Assembly: GCA_039881145.1 (NCBI GenBank)
Contig: JAYKKI010000009.1
Location: 12,526,001-12,590,000, forward strand
Length of the DNA stretch: 64,000 nucleotides
Direction: 5' to 3'
Source of the DNA: Druceiella hillmani
Lineage: Eukaryota > Arthropoda > Insecta > Lepidoptera > Hepialidae
Shown here one piece after another: positions 22,568 through 36,338 of the stretch (position 1 is the first letter of the stretch; every line of letters starts with the position of its first letter). The notes under the pieces were generated by a model that was not told where the DNA came from, made no database searches, and saw nothing but the letters and a program-made list of their open reading frames with translations. The position numbers and the translations under genes are program-made.

Positions 22568-23312
22568 TGAAATTTTAGGTTCGTGTTATAGAAAAATATG
22601 ATATTAGCAAAATTTCTGGATTTTTAGGGTCAAAAATTAAATTGTTTATATAAAAATTTCTTTTCCTAATTTTTAGGACCATCTTAGATAGAAGCCCTTA
22701 ATAGACAATTTTGTTGTTTTCGTGACTCGTAAATAAAGGAAAAAAATGCGAAAATGATTGTCTTATAATTTTAATTGAAACTAGCACCGGACGAACAATG
22801 TTTTTTAGTTAACCGTTTTTTTTATTGAATGTATTAAGTTTCAGTTATTCAGTTTTACGATGAAGCGATATGAGGGTATTGAATCTTCAAAGAATGATTT
22901 CTACTCGCATTTGACCGTCTTTTTCCAAATAAATAGTAATTCATAAGCGAAATAATATTCCATCTTGTTTTGCAGGCAAAATCTGATCAGGATGCCGATT
23001 ATTAGGAAATTTAAATAGACAGTAAGCTCCAAAATACACAATATTTTAAAAATTCAATAGTAAAAATAAACTATGCCCTCAACTATACAAATAAAACTAT
23101 AAAATTTTACTACGAAATTAAAAAAAAAACGAGTGTGTGGTCTACCACACGACTGAAATATGAACTTTAAAATGAATTAAAAATTGTATTCACTTTAAAC
23201 GTAGAATATTTAATGTATTGAGCAAAATAATAATTCATAAAATTGTTCAAGAACGAAATGAAATCACAAAATAAGCAAAAAATCACCGTTCGCGTAACGA
23301 TAGCAAACTCGC
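22568..23312. other. Gene-free AT-rich stretch
   Basis: No coding region or repeat identified. Confidence 0.5.
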
Positions 23313-23313
23313 G

Positions 23314-23384
<71 letters not shown>
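23313..23384. repeat. (TA)n microsatellite
   Basis: TA dinucleotides with occasional CA/GT interruptions; a 111-codon frame across it is spurious. Confidence 0.95.
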
Positions 23385-23389
23385 TTCAT

Positions 23390-23575
23390 GCACTGGCTAT
23401 GAGAAGAAGAGAGAAAGAAAATGTGCACGCGCGCTGCTCTCTCTTGCTCCTACAATGTGATACATGCTTGCACTGTGTCTTAGATTTACAAAAAATAACT
23501 GGCTATGAGAGAAAGAGAGAAAGAAAATGTGTGCTCGCACCTCTCTATCTTGTCCCTACGGTAATATACGAAACG
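23390..23575. repeat. Tandem duplication of a purine-rich unit, about 107-bp spacing
   Basis: Two copies beginning CTGGCTATGAGA (about 23393 and 23500) share GAGAGAAAGAAAATGTG followed by a CTCTCT-rich half. The purine-rich and pyrimidine-rich halves could pair within each unit. Confidence 0.75.
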
Positions 23576-26213
23576 TAACTCTCTCTGTTTCTGTCTTCAC
23601 TAACTTATATATCCCTCTTAACTTCCGTTCGCCTCGCTCGATCATACTTTTCGTAACGCTCTCGTCACGCATTCACCAGCTTACTCCCCAAGTCAAGCGT
23701 GCGTAAAGAAGTTTTCCTTAAAAAAAAACGCATACATACAAATCTTATTTCCATGAGAAAGTGAGCGAAATGTGGCCATCCTGTCTTTTAAAAATCTCAA
23801 TTTTAATGATTTATTTTCATTTGGTACACAGGATACAATAAATAAACGTCTAATAGTAAATACATGCGAGAACAAAAACAAAGATTTAAATTTTTTTTAA
23901 ATATAAGGGCATTTATTCCCGTGGAAGGTTAAAAATTAATTTTTAATAGAAAAATTAAAAACACTTTTTTCATTCACACATTTAACACTCTTTTAATATA
24001 CTTAAACTTGTTCCTTGTAAACATTATTTTGAATAAATTAAGGAAAAAAGTTACCAGAAATGTCAATGCAGTTAATGTCAATGGAATTACGAATGGAATA
24101 CTTACGAGATTTAATAAATATTACACGAGCATTAAATAGGTCTATGCATTTTCAATTCAGGAAAACAAGTCTATTCTCGATTTACGACAATAAAAAGCAT
24201 TCAATTCAAAATACCTTAGATCATACTCAACGACAAATTCCAGGACTAAAGAACAAAATAGATTGAGTACGGCAGAACGTTCGCTAGGGCTACTAGAACA
24301 CAATGGTTCTGCTGGCATACCGGTACAAAGTGAAAACTAATTGGAATTCACTACGAGTACCTCATTCTTGCACAACGTTTCAAACTGGTATTCGATACAA
24401 CGAGGACGTATAAACAAACACAAAACCAATTACCGACTTAATTGTCAGTGGTATTTAAGATTTGCTGTTATTTGAACAAAGTTCTTAACCACACGTAGCT
24501 TGTCACTAGCAGGCTGTTACTTACAACACGTAGTGACTAAAGGCTTAACATTAATAATGTATTCGCGTACAATGTAATACAATCAAATTTCATCTGACAT
24601 ATTGACATTTGAAGTTCCACTCAGATGAAGATAAGATAAATATATGCTTGAACACAATTTCATGAGAAAGAATGTTGGTAGATTTTAATTATTATTTAAG
24701 ATTTTAATTAACATATCTAATAAATTAGGTCAGATTATAAAAAGCAAAATTTTAATATTTACGAATTAAATGAGTGAATTTATTTTATTCACAATAATAT
24801 ATTCACAATGGGACGGCTCATAAACAAGCATAGCTAATAAATTTGTGCAAAATTCTACTTTCTTCTTGCTAAATTTACCTTAAAAAGTCTTCTGTATCTA
24901 TTCTACGCATCAGTCGCAATTATTGACCAGTTAACTTTTTTGAAGGCAGCACCAAAATAATAATACTAACAGTTTCATGAGCCTCTATAAAAACCCACGA
25001 GGAAATGTTTTTCATTTAAAATGTTTTTAGTTTAGTAATTCATAATTTTGAAAATTGGTACATCGGCTTTTTTATTTAATTTTGTTATTTTTTAAACTTA
25101 ATTTATTTTCTCAATATTCCTAATTCCTTATATTTTACTTTCTATTTCTTTGTTTTTTTTTAATATTATTTAAACTAACTAACTAACTTCTAAATTGAAA
25201 AAATAAATATCAGTCTCTCCAACAGAAATTTAAAATTTTCGCAAAATAAATTAATTTTATCTTACGTATATGATGCTTTTACCTTATGAACGGTTGCTTT
25301 TCCGTGAAAATAGCTGGATATTCAAAGATTTGAAATATAATACTGACCATCGTGAAAACTTGTGACGAGCAAACAGAGAGGGAGAAAAATATCGAATCTA
25401 TTTGAACACCTCATATCCCGTTTTTCAGATTTAAATACTGACACCCATTTTGTTTAATTTGTTCGTTGACATGTATTATGCCTGACAGAAGTTATTTAAA
25501 AAAAAAATTTAATAAAAAACACTGCATAAAATTGGAAAATACACTTATAAATATTTGTGACTGCATCTATTTGTTTATCGCATTTTTTAAAGAATTTTAC
25601 TTTTTATACTTTCGCCCCATCAAAATAGTCACTGACAATAACTTTGATTACCTGAAATTAGGTCTCTAAAAAAATGCTTTAAAAGTATTTTATGTTCAAA
25701 TGTACTTACTTTTTGCTAAAATATTTATTTATAGGTAATAAATATATTAGAATGACATATTTTTACAAATTCTTCTATTTGTTCTGGTAAATTTATTTTC
25801 ATTCTACTCAGAATATGATTTATCTTTTAATTTTTTATTACTTTTTAGTACCTACTTTTTTTGAAGTCGGTTTTTTAAAAGATGTTTCATTTTCAATTTT
25901 TAATTATCACACTGTTACTATATCAATGTGAGCAATAATATTAAACATCACACTGTAACTAACATTTAATTATTTTCTTCCTTCGAATATTGTATAAGTA
26001 TTAAAAATCAATGGCAAAAGCTAGTACATAGATAATTTTCTTATAGTCTAAAATTGTTTATCAACAACACAGAAACGAAGCAATAGTAGTAGCTGTCAGT
26101 GGTTAGCTGTCAGTCTTTAAGGAGTATGTGTTAGCTATTGAGGAGTGTATTCTCCATACTCGAAGTCCAATATCACATTTTGCAAAGTAATAACTAATGT
26201 AACAACTGACAAA
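23576..26213. other. Gene-free AT-rich stretch
   Basis: No protein or RNA gene recognised. Small frames (23693-23881, 24060-24266, 25466-25669) lack family features. A TTTTTTTGAAGTCGG motif at about 25856 recurs in near form at about 26948 and brackets the tandem repeat that follows, perhaps the ends of one composite repeat. Confidence 0.4.
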
Positions 26214-26880
26214 TAGCAAATATATTGAATCACTATTGATTTACTACCATCCATTAAGGAGTTGCATCATTCATCTTCAGAACTCATCACAAGACCATGA
26301 CCTGGTCGATTGTAAAATTATTTTGCACAGTAAAAATTACCAGTAGCAAATATCTTGAATTCCGTTTGATTTACTACCATTCGATAAGAAGCTTCATTGT
26401 TCATCTCTAGAACGCATAATCAGACTCTATCATGGGCGATGATGTAGTTATTTTTCAAAGTTACAACTGCTAATTGCAAATATCTTGAATCATGTTTAAT
26501 TCACTACCATCAGTTAAGCAGTTCCGTTGCTCATCTCCAGTACTCATCATCAGATCCTGACCTTGTCGACTGTAACTCCACCATTACCTACAACTTGGCA
26601 AATTAGTTATTAATTTATAATCACTAGTAATCATCAGTAGCAAATATCTTTAATCAAGGTTGATTTACTAACATCCGTTAAAAAAATTTCATTGCTCATC
26701 TCCAGAACTCATCATTGGACCCTAACCTGGTAAGTGGTGTAGTTATTTTGAAAAGTAAATGCAAATGTGTTGAATCGTGGTTGATTTACTGCCATTCGTT
26801 AAGGAGTTCCATTGTTCATTTCCGAATTTCCTCATTAAATCATCGTCATATTTATAGGGTGCCACCCTTAAAATACTCTC
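26214..26880 (+). repeat. Five-unit degenerate tandem repeat, about 125-170 bp
   Basis: Units start at roughly 26214, 26344, 26475, 26638 and 26760 with variants of GCAAATATCTTGAATC. Each continues with TTTACTACCATCCGTTAAG-like and CTCATCTCCAGAACTCATCA-like segments. Divergence between units is high, so the array is old. It is probably a minisatellite inside a non-autonomous element. Order-specific identity is not resolved. Confidence 0.8.
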
Positions 26881-27913
26881 TTTAAAATATCGCCCCATCC
26901 TGTGAAGAATTTTGCTTAACATACGTAAAACAGAATTAAAAGCTCCTTTTTTGAAGTCGATTAAAAAACAGAATTTTTTTTCCATATTTGAAAGTCATGT
27001 TTTTTTAATGAATTATGTGCCAACACCTACGGTAATATTATATTTTCTATAGTATTTTTTATATTTATTTTGAAATATTCAGCATATCTTTAAATATACG
27101 CCTTTTCTGCTAGGAAATAAATTTAACTCTTGTATTCCTTCAATATCTACGGTTTTATTAAAACAAAAAAATATTTATGTACTGTGTAGAAACGTAAAGT
27201 ATAATTTGGTAAAATCCAATAAATTTGAATAAGATACCACCGGTTCTCCTGGAGCGCTCTAGGGCAGTATTTTTTTTCCAAGTCATGTCTTCTGTTGAAT
27301 TTTCGTTAAATATGGCAAATTTCCATTCCAATAAGTAAATTTCAAAAAATCATTAAACCGTTTGTGCAACACCATTCTAAACTAAGTTAAAGCAAAAATA
27401 TTCGACTTTCTTGGAATGTGGTGTGTTGAACTGATATTTTAAAAAAGGAGTACAAATAAAATAACTATTAGAAAAAATAATAGTTGATTGAACAGTATTT
27501 TATGATGACCTGAAAAAGATTTACTTATAAACGTAATAAATGTAATTAAGCTTCTAAATACAATACTAATAAATAAATTTATATAATTTTTATGAAAAAA
27601 GTGTACAACCTTTCTTTAAAATCTGTAAAACATAAACGGGAAAATACATTTAATTATTTACTTTTTGTTTTTACACTTTATTTATTTTGAAAATGCTTAA
27701 AATATGATTAATAGTGCAATAATCATAGAACAATATCGTAGGATTCCTTAACATATAACTAAATATAAAATTGTAACTGTAATTATTAGATATCTAAGTA
27801 GAAAAACTATTTTTTTTCTATTTATTTTTAACGCAAAAGGCAACAAATATTGAGGGATTGTACATTTCATTGTATAAGGCAATTAAATTACATATATGTA
27901 TGAATGTGTATAG
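26881..27913. other. Gene-free AT-rich stretch
   Basis: A minus-strand frame (26743-26985) overlaps the end of the tandem repeat and is not a gene. Nothing else identified. Confidence 0.45.
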
Positions 27914-27915
27914 AC

Positions 27916-28003
<88 letters not shown>
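27914..28003. repeat. (TA)n microsatellite
   Basis: TA dinucleotides with three short interruptions. Confidence 0.95.
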
Positions 28004-28005
<2 letters not shown>

Positions 28006-29844
28006 GATGTGAATGTTAACCGTTGAAAATATATTTAATGGATATTAAGTACATTTTTAACGTTTTAGATTATTGCATTAACCTACTAATTAACTATAAA
28101 CAAGACGAACGACGAAATACGAAAGACAAGCAACGAATTAATTATTCAAACTTCAACTTTGTTCTCAGTTATAAAAAAATTCTTAAAGAGTTAAAAATAC
28201 GACCTAAAGCACATTCTTATTTCCAGGGATCGACGAGCTGCGTGGAATAAATAATAAACATCGCTGTATAAAATTATATACGAGTATTCAGGTTGAGGTT
28301 TTGCTAATTTCCTTAACCCTTTCTCGAAACAAGGAGTCGCTAGTGACTACAAGTCTACGAGTGGATGCTTTTCTTTATTATTAAAAATAAGTTCAGTTAA
28401 TTAAAATAAATCTAACGTTAACGAAAATAAATCTCACATCCATGAGAAAACGCAATTCCACTAGCCGCCGTGGCATATTGCAAACTATTAATAAATACAT
28501 GTTACAAAAATAATACCTACTGCCTAACAATATTAACATTCTTATTAGTCTCTCTAAATTTTGAAAAACGAAAGCGAACCGTGTGAAATTTCTCGTAAAA
28601 ACACCTCAAAACACTAAAAAATCCATTTTATTTGGATATTTGCTTCGAAAAGTCTCAACAAAATATGAAAACTAGATCACACTAGAATTGCTTCAGTAAA
28701 TGACACATAATGTAAATATAACAAAAGATTATTTAATAATAAGAATACAAAGGTTGCGATTGGAAAATGGGGATCAGATAGATTTAGAAGATCTGTAAAC
28801 CATATGATATATTTAGACTGACAATCAAGTTGAATTCAACACAACTCACAAAACGACGTCCAAAAAACGAGGCTAAGCATATGCGCTACGCTTGTCTTTT
28901 GACGCTACAAAAATTCATACACGGTTACGATATTACCTCGAAAGCATATCACCCTCATACAAAACACAACCATCAACACACAATTAATATCAATGTGAAT
29001 AAGGGAAGTCGATTATTACACATTGAGTCTCTTTCCAAAGATTTATGACCATAAACTAGCATAACAAATGTTTGTTTTTAAATAATTTTCTTTCAATAAT
29101 TGTAAGTCAATTATATCTGAACATCTTTGAACATAAATTTATATTCTCATTTTTGGTCAAAAGATAACATTTTCATTGTACGTCTTTCTATTTTATATTT
29201 TCCAATTTTTTATCGTTACTTAATTAATGAACCACTGTCATGATTTTCGCCATTTAGATTAAAATTAAGTTTCCTAGATTAATTAAGCATAACAATGGTG
29301 CCATCTGATTTCAAATCTGAATATCGTAAATATACCCTTTATCTTGGGGAGTTCAAAAATTAGGTACTTTTTTAATGATGGAGATCATGCCATCATTTAG
29401 AAGATTTTTATAATTGATATATTTTTGTATTTATCACATATAGAAATAGTTATAAAATGTATTATGATACGTGCACGCATTACTCTTTAATTAAACACAT
29501 TAAAATGAACTAAAACGAGAAAATGTTTGTTGTACTTCTTGGATTACAAAGATATAATAAAATCATTAACTATTTTTGGATACACGAAAAAAAAACAAAT
29601 TTCATTCTAATAGCATCGTTTTGAATATTTCATGAAATTTCACTCATTGGATGTGGAGTGGAATTGCTTTAATATATTTTTTACTAAATAATTTGATTAA
29701 TAGCAACAAAATTAATAAATAAAATAAATAATATGAACTATTTAAGAACCATATTTTAGTGGCTACCAGCTATACCAAAGGCATACCGAACCTCCAAGAG
29801 TTAAACAAAAAAAAATGAGTATATTGCTTATTGTAGATATGAAT
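28004..29844. other. Gene-free stretch
   Basis: Frames 28023-28250 and 28830-29048 show no recognisable domain. The second is histidine/asparagine-rich and might deserve a transcript check, but I see no start context or homology to support it. Confidence 0.35.
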
Positions 29845-30135
29845 CAGGATGTTGGGCATCGCGAGCCGGTATTGCTTTTTACCGTTATCGTGTACATTAA
29901 ATAGAGGCGGGTATAGGGTCTCATTGGCGGGGCCTATCTTTCGCAAACACCGCGGAGATGATTAATGGCGGTCCTGGGGCGAGTCCGCCCGCGTCCGACA
30001 AGTGCGCCCGCCCTACAGCTGATGTATTTATCGAATATTCATTTACCATATTGCGCGCGTGTGGTACGCTGTTCTAGGTATTGGTCCGCTTATCTGCCGT
30101 CCGTCTGCGATTTAGAGATCTGGAATTCGGTACTT
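29845..30135. promoter_or_regulatory. Strong GC-rich, CpG-rich island
   Basis: The most GC-rich stretch of the window (for example CCGCGG, GTCCGCCCGCGTCCG and GCGCGCG words), with no open frame. It also carries ATTAATGGCGG and ATTCATTTACCATA (homeodomain-like words). It may be a promoter-associated CpG island of an unseen transcript or a strongly constrained enhancer. Confidence 0.4.
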
Positions 30136-31730
30136 ATCTGAGAAACGGCAAAGCGAATATAATATTATTTGGTGAAAGGTCTGTTTAGCTAAATGTAATA
30201 AATTATTAGAAATTAAATTAAACTTGTTTTTTATCCGTATCTATATTATTTAATAATGTCTACGAGGTATTAAATGTCACAAAATTTATAAATGACAATG
30301 ACGTTTAAAGGACGAGCGTTGTATTTATGAGAAGAATTTTTTATTAAGTGTTTGTTTTTCATTCGTTTGCCACTAATACAATACTCCTCTCAACAATAAT
30401 GACTTTAGGTCTATTAAAAGAAATGGAAATTTATCTTTACATTCGTCCTATGCCCATGTTTATTGTTGTTTTTCAAAAACGTGATTCACGTGTTATTGAA
30501 TTAAAGCAACGCTCCGGTGTTAACGCGTTTTGTCCTGAGCAGAGAACATAGTGACAAATGATGCAAAGTACGTAAAATTATGGTACCAAAACGCAATAGC
30601 ATTCGAATTACTAAGCATGAACAAGAACATAATGATTAAAAGTCGCCAAACAACATTTTCAAAATTTAGTTTTCTTTTCATGAATAATATTTTTCGTTAA
30701 ATGTAATATATTTATAATAAATTAAATATGTTTATTGAAACTGAATATTGTAATATACATGTATGTTACAATGTTCACTTGAAATATAGAAAGAACTGTA
30801 TTAAAACTTTGAAGAATAAAAATAAGTAAATGTAAAGAAGAGTGTTATGATAGAAAACTTACATAAATAACGAAAATTATGACTATACCACGATCTCGTA
30901 ATAATTTTTTTAACTGTTTTATTTAAACATATAAAAATTAAAATTAGCGAGCAAATTCAAATTTCACATTTTAATTAGAAACAACGAAAAATTGAAACAG
31001 AAAATATATTTTCTAACTAAGAAATTTTTTTTGTCAGCTTTTTCTAAATTTTTTTTTCTTAAAATATGAAGTAGATGCGAAACAGTTTTCAGAATATTTA
31101 AAGTTTTATTTCAGCCCCGTGATATAAAACAATCATGCTTTAGGCTCGATGCGAACCTTTGTTAATTTTTCGACATTTACAATCCTGTGTCTCTGTTAGA
31201 AAATAAGCTGAAAATTGTTCAACTTTATATTTTTATGGTAGACATTTTAAACAGGTTTTTAATACTACCAAAAAACTTTTTTCATTCTAGAAGTTGTGTA
31301 ACAAAATGCAAACAAATGCTAGAAATTTATATCTCTTTGCCAATGGATATGATTCCAAAATTCTAACCCAGTAGAAAACTGTGTGTGGTGTAAAATCAAT
31401 CTGGAAGAATCAAATACCTTAAAAAAGTTAACACTAATTTCAATAATTTGACAATCTGACCAATTTTTGATAGTATTGGCACACGATCATGTATGCTTGC
31501 ACTTACCATCATCACTAATTGAAATTTACCTGACATTGGTTTACTAGACTCTTGCTTATCTACAAATAATTTTCTATAATCAGAAAAAATTGCAATATTA
31601 AACTTTTACGTCTCTTCACAATATTGTGAAAAATTAAACAGCCGCAATACGTTATTTTATTGAAACTCTTTTACCAGTTTAAACGCAATTATTTGAAATA
31701 TGCTCAACTGAAGAGAAATTTCGCTAGCCC
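30136..31730. other. Gene-free AT-rich stretch
   Basis: A 67-codon frame at 30348-30551 has no recognised domain. No repeat identified. Confidence 0.45.
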
Positions 31731-31766
31731 GACTAGAATTTCGCGAGTTTTCGCGAAATTCTAGTC
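31731..31766. repeat. Perfect 16-bp hairpin with 4-nt loop
   Basis: GACTAGAATTTCGCGA (31731-31746) and its exact reverse complement (31751-31766) surround GTTT. CpG-containing stem in an AT-rich context. Confidence 0.95.
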
Positions 31767-34700
31767 TCGCGTAATTCTATTTTTTGTATATCTTTCATTA
31801 GTAAACGGTACTTATTAGATGATTAAAATAAATAAGAAGTCGATATATTAGCGAGAGGATATATTGAACAATTCGATTTATTTTTTATTGAGATTTGATA
31901 AATCATACTCAAACAGATAGAATTATGCGAGCAAAAAAAAATCAATATGAATAATTGTGACCTCAAGCAATGTTTTTAAAAATTGAGAGTCGGGTCTTAA
32001 AATACATGGCTAAGTTTAAAAATATTATAATATCAAAACGAATGACAATACAATTTCTAGAACTTGTAAGATGACTCTCAATACTTAAATGTTAAACGTT
32101 TTCAAAAATTATCTTTCTACTTTCTACTTTATAAATTAAAACCAACTAAATTGAAATTTAGATTAAAGGAAGAAAGGTCCATAAATGTTTTACGTTAAGC
32201 CAACTTTTATAATGTGTTGTTTATACTGTCTAATTTATAATATTGCAATAAAATGAATGTAAATATAATATGCCGACAGACAAAAACTGTCATTGTAACA
32301 AAACGATGGGCACTTTTTTAGTTTAAAGCGTCAAAACTTTTAAATCTTATATCAAAAACGGTATTAGAAAAGATTTAAAATTTATTGGATAGTAGGCGTC
32401 CGCTAATAGCGCCCGTAAGACTGAGGAAAAATATTTTCCGGAAAACAGGTCTGAGGGGGAGAGCTCTTTCCGGCGCACCGGGTAGGAATGAACCGAGTCT
32501 TTTTCAGACGTTTTCAAATTGTTTTTTAACGATTTTTTTGAAGTTAGGAGATAAATGTTTTAATAGCCAATAAGTGCAATCGACAATCTCGATGCGTTGG
32601 AAGTGGACGTATTGGTATGTGTTTAATGTATATGTAAATTACTTTAAAAAAAGGAAAATAAGAACTGGAATATTTGCAGTATTCCTATAACTATGTTATT
32701 ATGCAGCATTGGATTAGTTAATTCAATCCATTTTTTGCAGTCATGAAGTAATTTCGCAGAGGTAAAATGCCATTTCGCAATTCCCAGATAGACTTAAATA
32801 TTTTTAATATTATTTCTTCCTGCTATTTATTTGAACCTTATATTAGTACATCATATAATAAAACAATATTATCTATGATTACGAAATAAGTGTTACATCA
32901 TCTTTCTAGAAAAAAAAAAAAAATATATATATATATATATATATGTATATACGAATATATATATTACCCAAATGAAACAGATTCTGGAAACTCTCTCGTC
33001 CTCTTGTAAATGTTTTTATGTAATGACCCCGAGTATCTTCATATTAGAAAATATTTTTTTATTTTTCACTATCTTATCTTACTTGCTACATAGGGAGACA
33101 AGAGATTACATATATACTCACTTGGTTGTTTACCCGTCTCATATTTACGCAAATTATTTATTTTATTGCGACTGTTAACCGATTTTCTCGTTTATTTTCC
33201 TTATTGTACTCTATTTACACGTCTACAAAACTTCTTTTTTTCATAAATCTATGAAATATAGAATAACGTTTAAATAACAAAATTTCATAACGTTCTGTAT
33301 AATTGAAATTATGGACCATTTTACTAATTCTAATAAGATAGATTACTTTAAGATGGCCAAAATTTCTACCATTGCATAGATTGTCCAGTGAAATTTTCAC
33401 CTCGTTTCTTTTACTCAAATAAACTAGTTATTAATGTTTTCTTATGTTTGGCATTTGAATAGTATGTTCCATTTTCATTATTACATTGAATGTATATAGA
33501 ATAGCCTATGTTTGCCAAATATGCTTTATGATTACTTCTGACCATGGTCAATGTGAAAGACGGTAAAAATATTTTATTTATTTTCTCAGACGTAATGTTA
33601 TTTGGGTCTGAGAATATAAATAGAAATAGTTCTGTCTCTTGTTCCACGTTATGAACATCGAGCTAATGGGTTTCCATCATGCAAAACCTTGTGGCTTGAG
33701 AAAATTTCGGGTATAAGTTGGTGTTGGTAAAATATATTTTCTAAACAAATAATACTTTTCCTTAGGTAAAACTATGTGTATAGAACGGAGAAGTTTTTGA
33801 ATATAATAGTCTTATAACTTTGGGTAGATAATCGGTTAAACTAATCTCTACGAATCTCAATGGCTATACAATTTTGATAAATATATATCCATAATTTATC
33901 CCTCCGCCTTCTATTGCCCGATCATGTACCTTTAATCTAGTTTATCGCAAACTTATGAAGTTTATTATAGACATCAACACAACGACGATCATAATTCAGA
34001 TATCAATATGCTTTTCCCTTGGAGGAAAAGAATTGAATACTTACTTCGTTCACAAATATACTTGAAGATATTCCACCATATGCTTTAATTCTGAATATCA
34101 TCACTTTTTTCATGAAAAATGAAATGATAATAAAAAATAATTTAAAATCCTGTAACATATAATCATAAAAATGTTCATAAGCTCTTAAATATTTTTAAAA
34201 AATGATTGAATTCCGAAGTGCACATCTCAAGAACGGTTTCCAAAATCTCTCTTCAGTCGTTTATTTTTTTTTCACAAATATCTCAACAAAATTAGCGATA
34301 CAACTGTTTAATCTTAAAGTTTGTCAGTTAATCGCATATCCTGCATAAAAATTGGTTCAATGTTTCAAACTACTCCTGATGAAATTTTAATATGTTAATT
34401 TCCACTTAGAAAATTGAGTTTCCGTCCATGGTAAGTACAAATAAAATAGACATTTATCTGAAGATTATAAACAAACAAAACGTCGCACCTTACGAAAAAT
34501 TTCATTTAAGTAAAAATTAATAAGAGAAGGAAGAAGATAAAATTCCATGAAATTTACTTTCTGTTTAATTCGTCCTTCCTCTTTGAAATTCGTTTTTTGG
34601 TATTTTTTATTTAACTTTTCACTAGAAATACTGACGTTTCCCTTTGCCCTCGATTTTGTAAAGATATCTACTTTCTTTTCTCCTTAAAATTAGCATCATC

Positions 34701-34969
34701 GATAAAATAGCTTTGATGCAATATTTGTAACATTTAAATTTTGGTAATTATTTAAAAGTCAAAAAGTAAGCACATGCCATAATAACATTTTATTCTGTTT
34801 ACTCAAAGCCAAACACTTTCTTACACAATGCAGTTTAGTAGAAAATACCTAAACGAATAAGCTACTTAATAAAGAATCTAATATATGAAACCTTGTCCCA
34901 ATTGAGCCTTTTGAGATAAAAAATTTAATACTTTTACGAAAGGTGACCTAACAAATGCGATCAAAAACC
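31767..34969. other. Gene-free stretch; short GC patch and TA tract
   Basis: The patch 32390-32510 is GC-richer and open for 62 codons from a TTG (arginine-rich), with no family recognised. A poly-A plus (TA)n tract lies at 32909-32945. Frames at 32972-33178 and 33215-33647 look like chance. No element identified. Confidence 0.4.
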
Positions 34970-35190
34970 AATTAAACCCCACTCACACCAACGACTATTA
35001 AGTTAAACATCAGACGCAACGCAGCGTGCGGGCGCCTTTGACTAAAAACCTCGCAGGTAGGGCGAAACGGTGATGAAAAAATCGTCAGAAACAGGGTATC
35101 GCGGGCGCTTCCTAATGTTGTTTGCTCGCTTGGAGCGGGGCCCCTATTTGTAATGATGTGACCCTGTAGCCAGCGGGGGTACGGTATAAT
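34970..35190. promoter_or_regulatory. GC-elevated island, candidate regulatory element
   Basis: CpG-rich block without a reading frame, including GCGTGCGGGCGCC and GGAGCGGGGCCCC words and GACTATTAAGTTAAAC. Similar in character to the islands at 29845 and 15715. Confidence 0.32.
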
Positions 35191-36180
35191 ACGGGTTTGA
35201 GAAATAGGATGGTTTTACACGGACGAATTCCTTTTTTATTTTTTTAATATTTCCCTTGTTTAATTTAAAAACGTTATGAAGTTTTTTTCTGCATATGTAT
35301 TTATTCGGTTTACATATAAATATAATAAACGGCATGGCACTAGATTCTAATCAAAAATAGGTTTCGCTGGTAGCCGCAATATTTACTTAAATATTATGAT
35401 AGACCTAAGATTTAAGTGAAACTAAAAATCTTAAATTTAGGAACACTGGCCATTTTCCAAAAGAATATGTATTTTTTATGTAAGCCTTAAAATATATGAA
35501 TGCTTTCTTTCTTCTTTTATAGTTCAGAACTGAATTGAAAATATACCGAAATTCTAAGATTATTGAATGATTATAACATTTTATTATAATTTCGTGTAGA
35601 TACAGCTTATATTGAATATTTATCTAGGCTAAAATTTAAGTAAACATATTTGATAAAATTAAAAACGACAGCATTTTTTGCTTTGCGTTTTAAAAATACA
35701 TTATATATTTTGATATAGATTCAGATTTAATTACAGATATTTAAAAATAAATCCTATAATTTTTACTCTTGCCAGTTTTACCACTCTACCACTAAACTTC
35801 CGTCTACTTTGTGCCGACTAGTAACTGGTTAATAGCAAATGCATATATAAGTCGAGACTGAGACAAGCATCGTTTTGTAATAATTTTTGTTTTCAATCAT
35901 TTCACTCTTGTTTCAAATTTATCCAAAAAAACTATGCTGAGTCGTGGGACACACTTTCGTCTTGGCCAAAATCTTTATACTTAATGATTATTTATTATCT
36001 TTTATTTAAATTTGCTGCAAAAGCATGTTCTTTTATTTTATTTAAACTACAAATTTATTTTCTAAATTTTTAATTACGAAATTATCGCATTATCATCGGA
36101 TCTTGATACGAGTATAAAATTTTTAATATTTCGGACGTCTGATAGTGGCTGAAAATGTAATTGAGATATTTCGATACATT
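35191..36180. other. Gene-free AT-rich stretch
   Basis: No coding region or repeat identified. Confidence 0.5.

Positions 36181-36338
<158 letters not shown>

Noticed and set aside
28830..29048. His/Asn-rich 72-codon frame
   Set aside because: No family resemblance, AT-rich codon use like the background, no conserved start context.
32385..32573. Arginine-rich 62-codon frame in a GC patch
   Set aside because: Starts at TTG and has no recognised homology or splice context; kept only as a note in the surrounding stretch.
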